This document shows, piece after piece, positions 7,136-14,008 of a stretch of DNA of 19,747 nt (its first letter is position 1; every line of letters begins with the position of its first letter). The position numbers and the translations under genes are program-made. Source of the DNA: Thermohalobaculum sp039178805 (GTDB taxonomy: Bacteria > Pseudomonadota > Alphaproteobacteria > Rhodobacterales > Rhodobacteraceae). Below the pieces are notes generated by a model that saw nothing but the letters and a program-made list of their open reading frames with translations, did no database searches and had not been told where the DNA came from. The stretch covers positions 1 to 19,747 of the forward strand of contig JBCDFC010000077.1 of assembly GCA_039178805.1 (NCBI GenBank). The letters are read 5' to 3'.

Positions 7136-7153
7136 CTGTCATGGAACCGTCAC
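7136..7153 (+). promoter_or_regulatory. Pho-box-like sequence between the ParA-like gene and rnd
   Basis: CTGTCAT, GGAA, CCGTCAC: two 7-base units separated by 4 bases, matching the PhoB pattern CTGTCA(T/C)-N4-CTGTCA(T/C) with one mismatch in the second half. It lies 83 bases before rnd and 30 bases before the ParA-like start, in a 131-bp divergent promoter region. Spacing to a recognisable -10 box is not ideal for either gene, so phosphate control is only a possibility. Confidence 0.3.
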
Positions 7154-7231
7154 AACAGCAGCCTTCGCGACACGGCACCAGACTGCCATCTGATTTATCT
7201 CGGGACAGGGCAGCAAAGCTGCATTAATGAG

Positions 7232-7243
7232 CCCTCATGAGGG
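7232..7243 (+). promoter_or_regulatory. 12-bp palindrome spanning the rnd start codon
   Basis: CCCTCATGAGGG is a perfect palindrome whose centre is inside the ATG at 7237. A small stem GCAGC-AAA-GCTGC lies just upstream at 7210-7222. No Shine-Dalgarno is visible for rnd. The structure could restrict initiation, or the palindrome could be a protein-binding site. Confidence 0.3.
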
Positions 7244-8415
7244 TGATTACTGAGAGTGCAGAGCTGGCGGAGGCCTGTGCCGCGTTCGCGCGTGCGCCCT
7301 ATGTCTGCGTCGATACGGAGTTTCTGCGCGAGCGGACATATTACGCGCAGCTCTGCCTCGTGCAGCTTTCCGCGCCGGGTGCCGATGGGCCAGCCGGCGG
7401 CGAGGCGGTGATCGTCGATCCGTTGGCCGAGGGGATCGGTCTCGCGCCGCTTTTCCGTCTCATGGGCGATTCGCGGGTGGTGAAGGTCTTCCACGCCGCC
7501 CGGCAGGACGTGGAGATCTTCTACAATCTCGGCCAGATCATTCCGGAGCCGCTCTTCGACACCCAAGTCGCTGCCATGGTGCTCGGCTATGGCGAACAGG
7601 TCGGCTACGAGACGCTGGCGCGGAAGATCGCAAAGGCCGATCTCGACAAGTCCTCCCGCTTCACAGATTGGTCGCGCCGCCCGCTTTCGGAGAAGCAGCT
7701 CGACTACGCCATCGGGGACGTCACGCATCTGCGCCAGGTTTACGAGACGCTGTCACAGCGGCTCGAGGCGTCGGGGCGCACGCATTGGGTGGCCGAGGAG
7801 ATGGCGATCCTGACCGATCCCGCCACCTACGACACGGATCCCGAGGAGGCGTGGCGCAAGGTGAAGGCGCGGACCAGCAACCCCGAGATGCTGGCCGTCG
7901 TGCGCGAGCTTGCCCGCTGGCGGGAGCTTGCCGCGCGTGAGCGGGACGTGCCGCGCAGCCGGCTCTTGAAGGACGACGCCATCGCCGAGGTCGCTGCCGC
8001 CCGCCCGCGCACCATGGAGCAACTCATGAAGCTGCGCATGCTGCAGCGCGAGGGCAGGCGGGCCGATATCGCCGAAGAGATCCTCGAGGCTGTCGCCCGC
8101 GGCCTCGACTGCCCGCCGGCGGATCGCCCGCGCCTCGAACCGCCACCGCGGCGGCGCGAAGGATCGGTCGCTGTCTCGGATCTCTTGCGCGTCTTTCTCA
8201 AGGCCCGCGCGGATGAGCTTGGCATCGCGTCCAAGCTGATCGCGACCAGCGCAGAACTCGACGCGCTCGCCGGCGACGATCAGCCCGACGTGCCCGCGCT
8301 CCACGGCTGGCGCTTCGAGGTTTTCGGTCGCGACGCGCTTCGCCTCCGCGAAGGGGGCATTGGCCTCTGCGCCGGCAAGAAGGGTGTCAGCGTCATCGAA
8401 ATCGACGCGACCTGA
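7237..8415 (+). CDS. rnd: Ribonuclease D
   Basis: 392 residues, normal for RNase D, a 3'-5' exoribonuclease that trims tRNA precursors and other stable RNAs. The DEDD nuclease residues are present: Exo I at D26-x-E28 (VDTEFLRERTYY), Exo II at D91 (FHAARQDVEIFYNLG), and Exo III at Y157 and D161 (YAIGDVTHL). An HRDC-type RNA-binding domain follows at about 205-285. The ATG at 7237 gives the standard N-terminus and the nearby frame offers no better choice, although there is no clear ribosome site and the start codon sits in a palindrome. It stands alone on the plus strand: divergent from the ParA-like gene and convergent with the lipoprotein. Confidence 0.95.
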   Translation: MRVITESAELAEACAAFARAPYVCVDTEFLRERTYYAQLCLVQLSAPGADGPAGGEAVIVDPLAEGIGLAPLFRLMGDSRVVKVFHAARQDVEIFYNLGQIIPEPLFDTQVAAMVLGYGEQVGYETLARKIAKADLDKSSRFTDWSRRPLSEKQLDYAIGDVTHLRQVYETLSQRLEASGRTHWVAEEMAILTDPATYDTDPEEAWRKVKARTSNPEMLAVVRELARWRELAARERDVPRSRLLKDDAIAEVAAARPRTMEQLMKLRMLQREGRRADIAEEILEAVARGLDCPPADRPRLEPPPRRREGSVAVSDLLRVFLKARADELGIASKLIATSAELDALAGDDQPDVPALHGWRFEVFGRDALRLREGGIGLCAGKKGVSVIEIDAT

Positions 8416-8418
8416 TCA

Positions 8419-8463
8419 CGCCCGCCCGACCGACCGCCCGCCCAACCGACCGACCGCCCGCGA
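8419..8463. repeat. Low-complexity CGCCCGCC/CGACCGAC tandem stretch
   Basis: The 50-base gap between the convergent ends of rnd and the lipoprotein gene is filled with near-repeats of CGCCCGCCCGACCGAC, the second copy slightly changed. It forms no good stem with a T-run. It probably arose by replication slippage. Confidence 0.6.
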
Positions 8464-8465
8464 CA

Positions 8466-8915
8466 TCAGAACTCGAAACTCGACGCGTTGCGGAGCGCAA
8501 AGATCCGCAGGCCGCGCGCGCCCTGCAGCTCGTCCGGCTTCAGCACGCGATCCGCCCGGATGCGCCGTGCCGCGATCTGACCGCGCGGCATCGCGAGCCC
8601 GGGGTCCGGCGCAAGCGCCAGAAAATCGAACTCCAGAAACCCGTCGAGCGCCAGCGATCCGTCCCGGCGCAGCGACAGGATCGGCTGCGAGAACCCCGTC
8701 GTCGGCGCCACGCCATATGCGCTCACCGCAAAACCGTTCCGCGTCCGCCCAACCTCCACGCGCCCGACATTCTCGACCGGCTCGCGACGCCGTTCCAGCA
8801 CGGCTTGCGCCTCGGCGACCTCCTCCTCGTCATCGCCGAACAGCGAACAGCCACCGAGCAGTGCCATCGGCGAGGCGGCGAAAGCGGCGATCAGAGCACG
8901 GCGACGCGGCTGCAT
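8466..8915 (-). CDS. Small predicted lipoprotein
   Basis: 149 residues. The N-terminus MQPRRRALIAAFAASPMALL followed by GGC is a lipoprotein signal peptide: an Arg-rich head, a short hydrophobic stretch, and a lipobox LGGC with the lipidated cysteine at 23. The mature part begins SLFGDDEEEVAEAQAVL, then has mixed beta-type sequence (GFSQPILSLRRDGSLALDGFLEF) and ends RIFALRNASSFEF. I do not recognise a named domain. The ATG at 8915 is the only start that gives a proper signal peptide; a longer frame to 9506 is antisense to sufE. It should be anchored in the periplasm. It is divergent from sufE across 138 bases. Confidence 0.75.
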   Translation of the reverse strand: MQPRRRALIAAFAASPMALLGGCSLFGDDEEEVAEAQAVLERRREPVENVGRVEVGRTRNGFAVSAYGVAPTTGFSQPILSLRRDGSLALDGFLEFDFLALAPDPGLAMPRGQIAARRIRADRVLKPDELQGARGLRIFALRNASSFEF

Positions 8916-9053
8916 GGGCTGTTCCCGAAACGGTGACGCAAGGATGCGGCTTTCCACCACAAGCGTCGCGCCATGGAAAGCCCTGCCTTTACCCACGCCG
9001 CCCCTGGCCATTCGTCGCCCCGGGCCATAAATCGCCGCAAGGGAGGACAGCTT

Positions 9054-9494
9054 ATGGCCAGCCAAGCCTTCGACGACATCGCCGAGAACTTCGAGCTCTT
9101 CGACGATTGGGAAGACCGCTACCGCTATGTCATCGAGCTCGGCAAAGAGATGCCGCCCCTCGACGATGCGCTGAAGACCGCCGCGCACAAAGTCGATGGT
9201 TGCGCGAGCCAGGTCTGGCTCGTCCCCGCTGTCGATGGCGAGGGCGCTGAGACGCGCCTCAGCTTCCAGGGCGACAGCGACGCGATGATCGTGCGCGGCC
9301 TCATCGCGGTCCTCCACGCGCTCTACTCCGGCCAGCGCATCGCCGAGATCCGTGCGATCGACGCCCCGGCCGAACTTTCGCGCCTCGGCCTCGAGCAGCA
9401 TCTCTCCGCGCAACGCTCGAACGGGCTCAAAGCCATGATCGCCCGCCTCGACGCCATCGCAGCCCACGCCGCGACCCCAGCCGATCAGGCCTAG
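9054..9494 (+). CDS. sufE: SufE-family cysteine desulfuration protein
   Basis: 146 residues, typical for SufE. SufE accepts sulfur from the cysteine desulfurase SufS and hands it to the SufBCD scaffold for Fe-S cluster assembly. The N-terminal helix FDDIAENFELFDDWEDRYRY and the active-site segment KVDGCASQVWL with Cys50 are diagnostic. The ATG at 9054 has GGGAGGA at 9041-9047, spacer 6. The suf operon itself is not in the window, so this is a detached copy, as is common in alphaproteobacteria. Confidence 0.95.
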   Translation: MASQAFDDIAENFELFDDWEDRYRYVIELGKEMPPLDDALKTAAHKVDGCASQVWLVPAVDGEGAETRLSFQGDSDAMIVRGLIAVLHALYSGQRIAEIRAIDAPAELSRLGLEQHLSAQRSNGLKAMIARLDAIAAHAATPADQA

Positions 9495-9531
9495 CGGTCG
9501 GGCCACGAATGGTCTGGCCAGGGCATTTCAC

Positions 9532-9629
9532 GCCGTCATCCCCGGGCTCGACCCGGGGATCCATCAGGCCACACGACTTCAAGCCCCTCAGGGAACACGA
9601 ACTGCCGGATCAAGCCCCGCAATGACGGC
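9532..9629. repeat. Alphaproteobacterial palindromic intergenic repeat element
   Basis: GCCGTCAT at 9532-9539 and its reverse complement ATGACGGC at 9622-9629 bound a 98-bp unit. Inside the left arm is a strong hairpin, TCCCCGGG-CTCGA-CCCGGGGA (9539-9559). The right arm read backwards begins GCCGTCATTGCGGGGCTTGA. 'GTCAT(CC/TG)C.GGGCTTGACCCGG' sequences are familiar scattered intergenic palindromes in alphaproteobacteria. It probably acts as a transcript end or RNA-stability element after sufE, or is a relic of a small mobile repeat. Confidence 0.75.
9539..9559 (+). terminator. 8-bp GC hairpin downstream of sufE (possible terminator)
   Basis: TCCCCGGG, loop CTCGA, CCCGGGGA is a perfect 8-bp stem 45 bases after the sufE stop. 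No U-run follows, so it is not a classic intrinsic terminator, but it could protect the 3' end or aid Rho-dependent ending. It is part of the repeat element. Confidence 0.4.
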
Positions 9630-9817
9630 ATCAAGTGTCCCGACCAAACCGCTAGCTGCAAAGCGCAGGCTACCCGGCCTGTCGCCCGACCGACGCGCTC
9701 ATGCATTTTCTGCAACGATGCCCCTTGCCCGAAGGTATGATGAAGCGCCTACTTGGTCCGGTAATGCGCGGCTCATAGGGTGCTGGGCCGCGAATCGTGC
9801 CTTCGAAAGGACAGGCG
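9630..9817. other. Upstream region of bmt
   Basis: There is no gene here. A weak hairpin CAGGC-TACCCG-GCCTG lies at 9666-9681. I looked for cobalamin and SAM riboswitch cores, which would be sensible upstream of this gene, and saw none. The ribosome site for bmt, AAAGGA, is at 9806-9811. Confidence 0.4.
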
Positions 9818-10834
9818 ATGACCAATGCGCTTACCGAAGCGCTGAAAACGCGCGACTGGCTGCTGCTCGATGGTGCCACCGGGACCAATCTCTTCGCCAT
9901 GGGGCTCGAAGCGGGCGAGGCGCCGGAGCTTTGGAACATCGATCAGCCGGCGAAGATCCGGGCGCTGCATGACGGGTTTATCGAGGCGGGCTCCGACGTC
10001 ATCCTCACGAATTCCTTCGGCGGCAGCGCCTATCGGCTAAAGCTGCACGACGCCCAAGGCCGGGTGCGGGAACTCAACATGGCCGCCGCCCGGCTTGCGC
10101 GGGAATCGGTCGAGGCGGGCGGCCGCCCGGTCATCGTCGCCGGCAGCGTCGGCCCCACTGGCGAGATCCTGGAGCCTGTCGGTCAGCTCGCCCATGGAGA
10201 CGCGGTCGCCGCCTTTCGCGAGCAGATCCGAGCGCTGATGGACGGCGGCGTCGACGTGATCTGGGCCGAGACCATCTCGGCCGAAGAGGAGATCCGCGCC
10301 ATCGCCGAGGCCGCCGCGGCCGAGGATGCGCCCCTCTGCGCCACGCTCAGCTTCGACAGCGCCGGGCGCACCATGATGGGCATCACTTCCGAAGCCTACG
10401 CCAACGCGGCGCCGACCCTCGCGACGGAGCCTTTGGCGGTCGGCGCCAATTGCGGGGTAGGGGCTGCGGACCTGCTGCGGACGGTCCTGGGGATCACGGC
10501 CGCGGCGCCGAACGCCATCGTCATCGCCAAGGCCAATGCCGGCATCCCGAAATATGTCGACGGTCAGATCCACTACGACGGTACGCCTGAGCTGATGGCG
10601 GACTATGCCTGCCTCGCCCGCGACGCCGGCGCCCGGCTGATCGGCGGCTGCTGCGGCACCATGCCCGAGCATCTGCGCGCCATGCGCGCGGCGCTCGAAG
10701 CGCACACCCCCGGCGACCGGCCGAGCCTCGACATCATCCGCGAGCGCATCGGTGAGTTCAGCTCCGCCTCCGACGGCACCGGTTGCAGTTCCTGCGGAGG
10801 AGAAGGCCGCCGCCGCCGTCGCCGCCGCGCATGA
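9818..10834 (+). CDS. bmt: Homocysteine S-methyltransferase domain protein (betaine-homocysteine methyltransferase type; split methionine synthase component)
   Basis: 338 residues. It transfers a methyl group to homocysteine, giving methionine. The TIM-barrel signature LLLDGATGTNLFAMG opens the protein, with ILTNSFGGS at about 62-70. The zinc ligands are Cys212 (GANCGVG) and the Cys278-Cys279 pair (IGGCCGT). An extra tail follows, CSSCGGEG then seven arginines and Ala. The ATG at 9818 is preferred over the GTG at 9797 because AAAGGA precedes it. Rhodobacteraceae carry split MetH enzymes in which this domain, a corrinoid protein and a pterin-binding protein are separate; the corrinoid protein gene is two positions downstream, supporting that reading over betaine use. 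The gene ends in an ATGA overlap with the next gene. Confidence 0.88.
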   Translation: MTNALTEALKTRDWLLLDGATGTNLFAMGLEAGEAPELWNIDQPAKIRALHDGFIEAGSDVILTNSFGGSAYRLKLHDAQGRVRELNMAAARLARESVEAGGRPVIVAGSVGPTGEILEPVGQLAHGDAVAAFREQIRALMDGGVDVIWAETISAEEEIRAIAEAAAAEDAPLCATLSFDSAGRTMMGITSEAYANAAPTLATEPLAVGANCGVGAADLLRTVLGITAAAPNAIVIAKANAGIPKYVDGQIHYDGTPELMADYACLARDAGARLIGGCCGTMPEHLRAMRAALEAHTPGDRPSLDIIRERIGEFSSASDGTGCSSCGGEGRRRRRRRA

Positions 10835-11715
10835 TCAAACTCGGCAACGGCCTTGCATCGCAGCGGGCGACCGCACAGCCCGTTGCCGGTTCGATCAAGG
10901 CGAGGCTCAAGCGGATCTATGCCGCACTCGAAGTGGAGTTGGTCCTGCGCCACCCACGCGGCGTCATCCTTTTCACGGCAGCCAAAAGCGGATCGACGAC
11001 GCTTGAGACGACGCTGTTCTACGCGACCGTGCCCAAGATCAAACTGCATTCTCTGCTGCCGCGAAGCGATTGGGACATCAATCGTTGGCCCAGTCTCTCA
11101 AAGATGCCGCGGAACGCCTATGTCGAGGAGGCGTTCTTCCGCCATCTGCAGAACCCAAACCTGCATAGGGTCAAAATCATCTCGCTCGTTCGCGAGCCCA
11201 TCTCCCGGTTTCTGTCTAGCTGCTTTCAGCCGCCCAACAGCTTCAAGTTTCAGGGGCTCGACCTTCAGCAGACGCTCGCGCGCGCGCACGCACTCTATGT
11301 CGATCCGCCTTTCCGGATGGTCGCGACGAAATTCTTCGATCGCGAGATCGAGCCGAGCCTTGGCGGCAGCGTCTTCGACTTTCCCTTCGATGCGCAGCAG
11401 GGCTATGGTTACGCTGCCCTGCCGAGGGCGGATGTTCTCATCATGCGAACCGAACGGCTTGCTCAACTCGAACACGTCATCTCGGATTTCATCGGTCGGC
11501 GCATCAAGCTCACGCGGGAGCGCAATGTCCGGTCCGAGACGCCGGCAGCCGAACAGTATCGCGCGCTCCGGAAGCATTTCCGACTGAGCCCCGAACAGCT
11601 CGACGCTCTCTCGGCATCGCGCCACGTCCAACACTTCTTCACCCCGCAAGAGATCGAGGAGATGCGGGCGCGTTGGTGCAGCGAGCCTGCCAGTCGGTTT
11701 ACGGATGCCGGATGA
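10831..11715 (+). CDS. NKWYS / sulfotransferase-like protein (putative capsular polysaccharide synthesis family)
   Basis: 294 residues. FTAAKSGSTT at 48-57 resembles the 5'-phosphosulfate-binding loop of sulfotransferases, and IISLVREPISRFLSSCF at about 116-132 resembles the 3'-phosphate motif. Later KFFDREIEPSLGGSVFDFPF and QGYGYA match the NKWYS (putative capsular polysaccharide synthesis) pattern. It may transfer sulfate to a glycan, using PAPS. The ATG at 10831 shares the ATGA of the bmt stop, so translation is probably coupled. An upstream ATG at 10783 would overlap bmt more deeply and add only low-complexity sequence. It separates bmt from the corrinoid protein gene, where no sulfotransferase is expected. 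Base composition looks slightly lower in GC than its neighbours, which hints at insertion. Confidence 0.72.
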   Translation: MIKLGNGLASQRATAQPVAGSIKARLKRIYAALEVELVLRHPRGVILFTAAKSGSTTLETTLFYATVPKIKLHSLLPRSDWDINRWPSLSKMPRNAYVEEAFFRHLQNPNLHRVKIISLVREPISRFLSSCFQPPNSFKFQGLDLQQTLARAHALYVDPPFRMVATKFFDREIEPSLGGSVFDFPFDAQQGYGYAALPRADVLIMRTERLAQLEHVISDFIGRRIKLTRERNVRSETPAAEQYRALRKHFRLSPEQLDALSASRHVQHFFTPQEIEEMRARWCSEPASRFTDAG

Positions 11716-11789
11716 CGGGTTTATGCCTTCGAAGAACTACATAACGCAGCATTCTCATCTTTGGGACTGCGATTCGGAGCGTGATGGCG

Positions 11790-12491
11790 ATGGCTGACGA
11801 AGAAGAGATCATTCTCTCTGAGCTCGATGACGACGAACTCGTGCAGCAAATGCATGACGACCTCTATGACGGGCTCAAGGAAGAGGTCTGCGAGGGCGTC
11901 AACATTCTGCTCGAGCGGGGCTGGATGCCCTATGAGGTGCTGACCAAGGCATTGGTCGAAGGGATGCGCATCGTCGGCATCGATTTTCGCGACGGCATCC
12001 TGTTCGTGCCCGAGGTGCTCCTCGCCGCCAACTCGATGAAGGCCGGCATGGCGATCCTAAAGCCGCTCCTGGCCGAGACGGGCGCGCCTAAGCTCGGCAA
12101 GATGGTGATCGGCACCGTCAAAGGCGACATCCACGACATCGGCAAAAACCTCGTGGCCATGATGATGGAAGGCGCTGGCTTCGAAGTCGTCGATATCGGC
12201 ATCAACAACCCGGTCGAGAACTACATCGAAGCGCTTGAGCGTGAGGACGCCGACATCCTCGGTATGTCCGCGCTTCTGACCACCACGATGCCCTACATGA
12301 AGGTCGTGATCGACACGCTCAACGAAAAGGGCATGCGCGACGACTATATCGTCCTCGTCGGTGGTGCGCCGCTCAACGAAGAGTTCGGGAAGGCCATCGG
12401 CGCTGACGCCTATTGCCGCGACGCGGCCGTGGCGGTCGAGACGGCGAAGACCTTCATCAACCGCAAGCACAACCAGCTTGCCGCGGGCTGA
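11790..12491 (+). CDS. Corrinoid (B12)-binding protein, methionine synthase cobalamin module
   Basis: 233 residues. The N-terminal helical 'cap' domain (about 15-95; VPEVLLAANSMKAGM) is followed by a Rossmann-type B12-binding domain with the DxHxxG motif at D113-H115-G118 (GTVKGDIHDIGKN) and the later SALLTTTMPYMKVVI and VGGAP motifs. H115 would be the lower cobalt ligand. It carries the methyl group between donor methyltransferase and the homocysteine enzyme, matching the B12 part of MetH. Starts at 11781 (GTG), 11784 and 11790 are all in frame; 11790 is chosen because it gives the usual MADEEE start with GGAG about 10 bases upstream, but 11784 is possible. The pterin-binding and reactivation parts are not in the window. 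Confidence 0.9.
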   Translation: MADEEEIILSELDDDELVQQMHDDLYDGLKEEVCEGVNILLERGWMPYEVLTKALVEGMRIVGIDFRDGILFVPEVLLAANSMKAGMAILKPLLAETGAPKLGKMVIGTVKGDIHDIGKNLVAMMMEGAGFEVVDIGINNPVENYIEALEREDADILGMSALLTTTMPYMKVVIDTLNEKGMRDDYIVLVGGAPLNEEFGKAIGADAYCRDAAVAVETAKTFINRKHNQLAAG

Positions 12492-12504
12492 ACGCATTCG
12501 CCGG

Positions 12505-12522
12505 GGGCGCCGCGCGGCGCCC
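12505..12522 (+). terminator. 18-bp GC palindrome after the corrinoid gene (terminator or attenuator)
   Basis: GGGCGCCGC followed by GCGGCGCCC is a perfect 18-bp palindrome, 13 bases after the corrinoid-gene stop, followed by TCCCTTCC. It could fold into a very stable stem in RNA. It would end or reduce transcription before DUF1638, or protect the upstream mRNA. The pyrimidine tail is poor in U, so termination is not certain. Confidence 0.5.
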
Positions 12523-12600
12523 TCCCTTCCGAGCAGCAGCGGCGCACTGCCCGATGCGGAGGCGCTGACGGACGGCGGGTGGGAGCCGTCGCAGGGCCCC

Positions 12601-13215
12601 GTGGCACAGCGTGAGGGCATGCTGCTCATCGCCTGCGGGGCGATCGCGCGTGAGATCGTGGCCCTTCGCCGCGCCAACGGGTGGAGCGGCTTCGACATCG
12701 CCTGCCTCCCGGCAAGCCTGCACAACCATCCGGATCTGATCCCCGACGCCGTACGCAACCGCACAAGGCGTGCCCGTGCAGAGGGTTACGAGAGTATCTT
12801 CATCGTTTATGCCGACTGCGGCACTGGCGGCGCGCTCGACCGTGTCTGTGCGGAGGAGGGCGTCGCCCGCATCGCCGGGCCGCACTGCTACGCGTTCTTT
12901 GATGGCAACGCCGCATTCGCCTCGCGCGGCGATGAGGAGATGGGTGCCTTCTACCTCACCGACTTCCTGGCGCGGCAGTTCGAGACGCTCATCTGGCGCG
13001 GCATGGGCCTCGACCGGCATCCTGAGCTTCGCGACATGTATTTCGGCAACTACGACCGGGTGGTCTACCTGGCGCAGACCGATGATGAGGCCCTGACGGC
13101 GGCGGCAGAGGCGGGCGCCAACCGGCTCGGCCTCGCCTTCGAACGCCGCTTCACGGGCTATGGAGAGCTTGGCGACACGCTCGCATCGCTCGCCGACACC
13201 AGCTCACCAAGCTGA
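12601..13215 (+). CDS. DUF1638 protein
   Basis: 204 residues from the chosen start. MLLIACGAIAREI, ACLPASLHNHPDLIPDAV, SIFIVYADCGTGGALDRVCA and PHCYAFFDGN are the conserved blocks of DUF1638. The Cys and His residues (ACGA, HNH, DCGTGG, PHCY) suggest a metal or corrinoid-related site. The function is unknown, but DUF1638 genes recur next to corrinoid methyltransferase systems, so a role in activating or supplying the B12 protein is likely by association. The start is uncertain: GTG 12601 and ATG 12619 are the only usual starts after the hairpin, and the N-terminus before the first conserved block is not conserved. Confidence 0.85.
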   Translation: MAQREGMLLIACGAIAREIVALRRANGWSGFDIACLPASLHNHPDLIPDAVRNRTRRARAEGYESIFIVYADCGTGGALDRVCAEEGVARIAGPHCYAFFDGNAAFASRGDEEMGAFYLTDFLARQFETLIWRGMGLDRHPELRDMYFGNYDRVVYLAQTDDEALTAAAEAGANRLGLAFERRFTGYGELGDTLASLADTSSPS

Positions 13216-13240
13216 GGCAACAGCCCCATCCCATGCTGCG

Positions 13241-14008
13241 TCAGTCCTGGTCCCGGACGATGTGGAAGGCGGCCCGCCGCTGAGCGTGGAGTTCGCTCTC
13301 ATCGTCGCGCGGCTCCGCCCCTTCGGCCAACCCGCCCATGATCTCGCGAAGCTGCGGAGAAGACGGTTGAACCCCATCCGGCATCTGCCAGCCCGCGGGC
13401 GGCTCGCCAAAGCCTGGCAGCGCGTCGCGCGGCTCGGCCACCGTCTGGATCGGCGTGATCGACATCTCTTCGATCGTGAAGGTCAGCGGCGGATCGTTCG
13501 GCCGTCCATATTCGGGCTCAAGCGGGTTGAGCGCGCCCAACACCCGGTCGACTTGGCCGCGATCGCTCCGCAGCGGCAGCAGCGCCAGCTCCCACATCCC
13601 TGCATCCCGCCCGCCGGAGCGCATCAGACGCGCCATCCCGATACCCGGCTCGGCCAGCGTCTCCGCGACCAATTCGCGCAAGCTTTGGCGTCCCTCAGCG
13701 GCCATGATCGCCTGCACCGGCAACCCGCGCAGCTCCATCCAGAACGCGTCGACAAGCGCACTGCCTGCCAGCCTGAAGCGGACGTTGCCGCGACCGAGAT
13801 CTTCGAGGATGAAGAGGTTGGCGATGCCGCCCGCGATACGACGCGGGTCCACCTCGGCGCGCATCGGACAGACCCGGCTGCCGCGAAGGGCGTGCCAGTA
13901 CCGCACGAGCTCGCGGTTATCCGCGTGGCGCATTTCTTCGACCCCGGCGCGGTCGCCCCTGACACCCAGAGCGCTCCGAAAAGCGCTGTCCCCTTCGATA
14001 TCCATCAT
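13241..14008 (-). CDS. PAS_5 domain protein (DUF-type PAS sensor)
   Basis: 255 residues. ELVRYWHALRGSRVCPMRAE, VDPRRIAGGIANLFILEDL and VRFRLAGSALVDAFWMELRG (about 33-110) are the hallmark of PAS_5 proteins, common in Alphaproteobacteria and of unknown role. The C-terminal part (LPLRSDRGQVDRVLGALNPL, then a low-complexity tail) has no effector domain such as a kinase or GGDEF, so it must act through a partner or simply bind a ligand. In-frame starts are GTG 14017, ATG 14008 and ATG 14005; ATG 14008 is taken because GGGAT precedes it, with low certainty. It ends 25 bases from the convergent DUF1638 gene. Confidence 0.85.
   Translation of the reverse strand: MMDIEGDSAFRSALGVRGDRAGVEEMRHADNRELVRYWHALRGSRVCPMRAEVDPRRIAGGIANLFILEDLGRGNVRFRLAGSALVDAFWMELRGLPVQAIMAAEGRQSLRELVAETLAEPGIGMARLMRSGGRDAGMWELALLPLRSDRGQVDRVLGALNPLEPEYGRPNDPPLTFTIEEMSITPIQTVAEPRDALPGFGEPPAGWQMPDGVQPSSPQLREIMGGLAEGAEPRDDESELHAQRRAAFHIVRDQD

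Noticed and set aside
9655..9817. Cobalamin or SAM riboswitch upstream of bmt
   Set aside because: Neither a B12-box nor a recognisable SAM-II/SAH core is visible; only a weak hairpin is present.
10783..10830. Longer NKWYS start at ATG 10783
   Set aside because: It adds only MQFLRRRRPPPPSPPR-type low-complexity sequence and overlaps bmt; the ATGA start at 10831 is more plausible.
11722..11731. TGCCTTCGAA shared with the region upstream of bmt (9798-9807)
   Set aside because: A 10-base match flanking the bmt-NKWYS segment might suggest insertion, but it is too short and likely chance.
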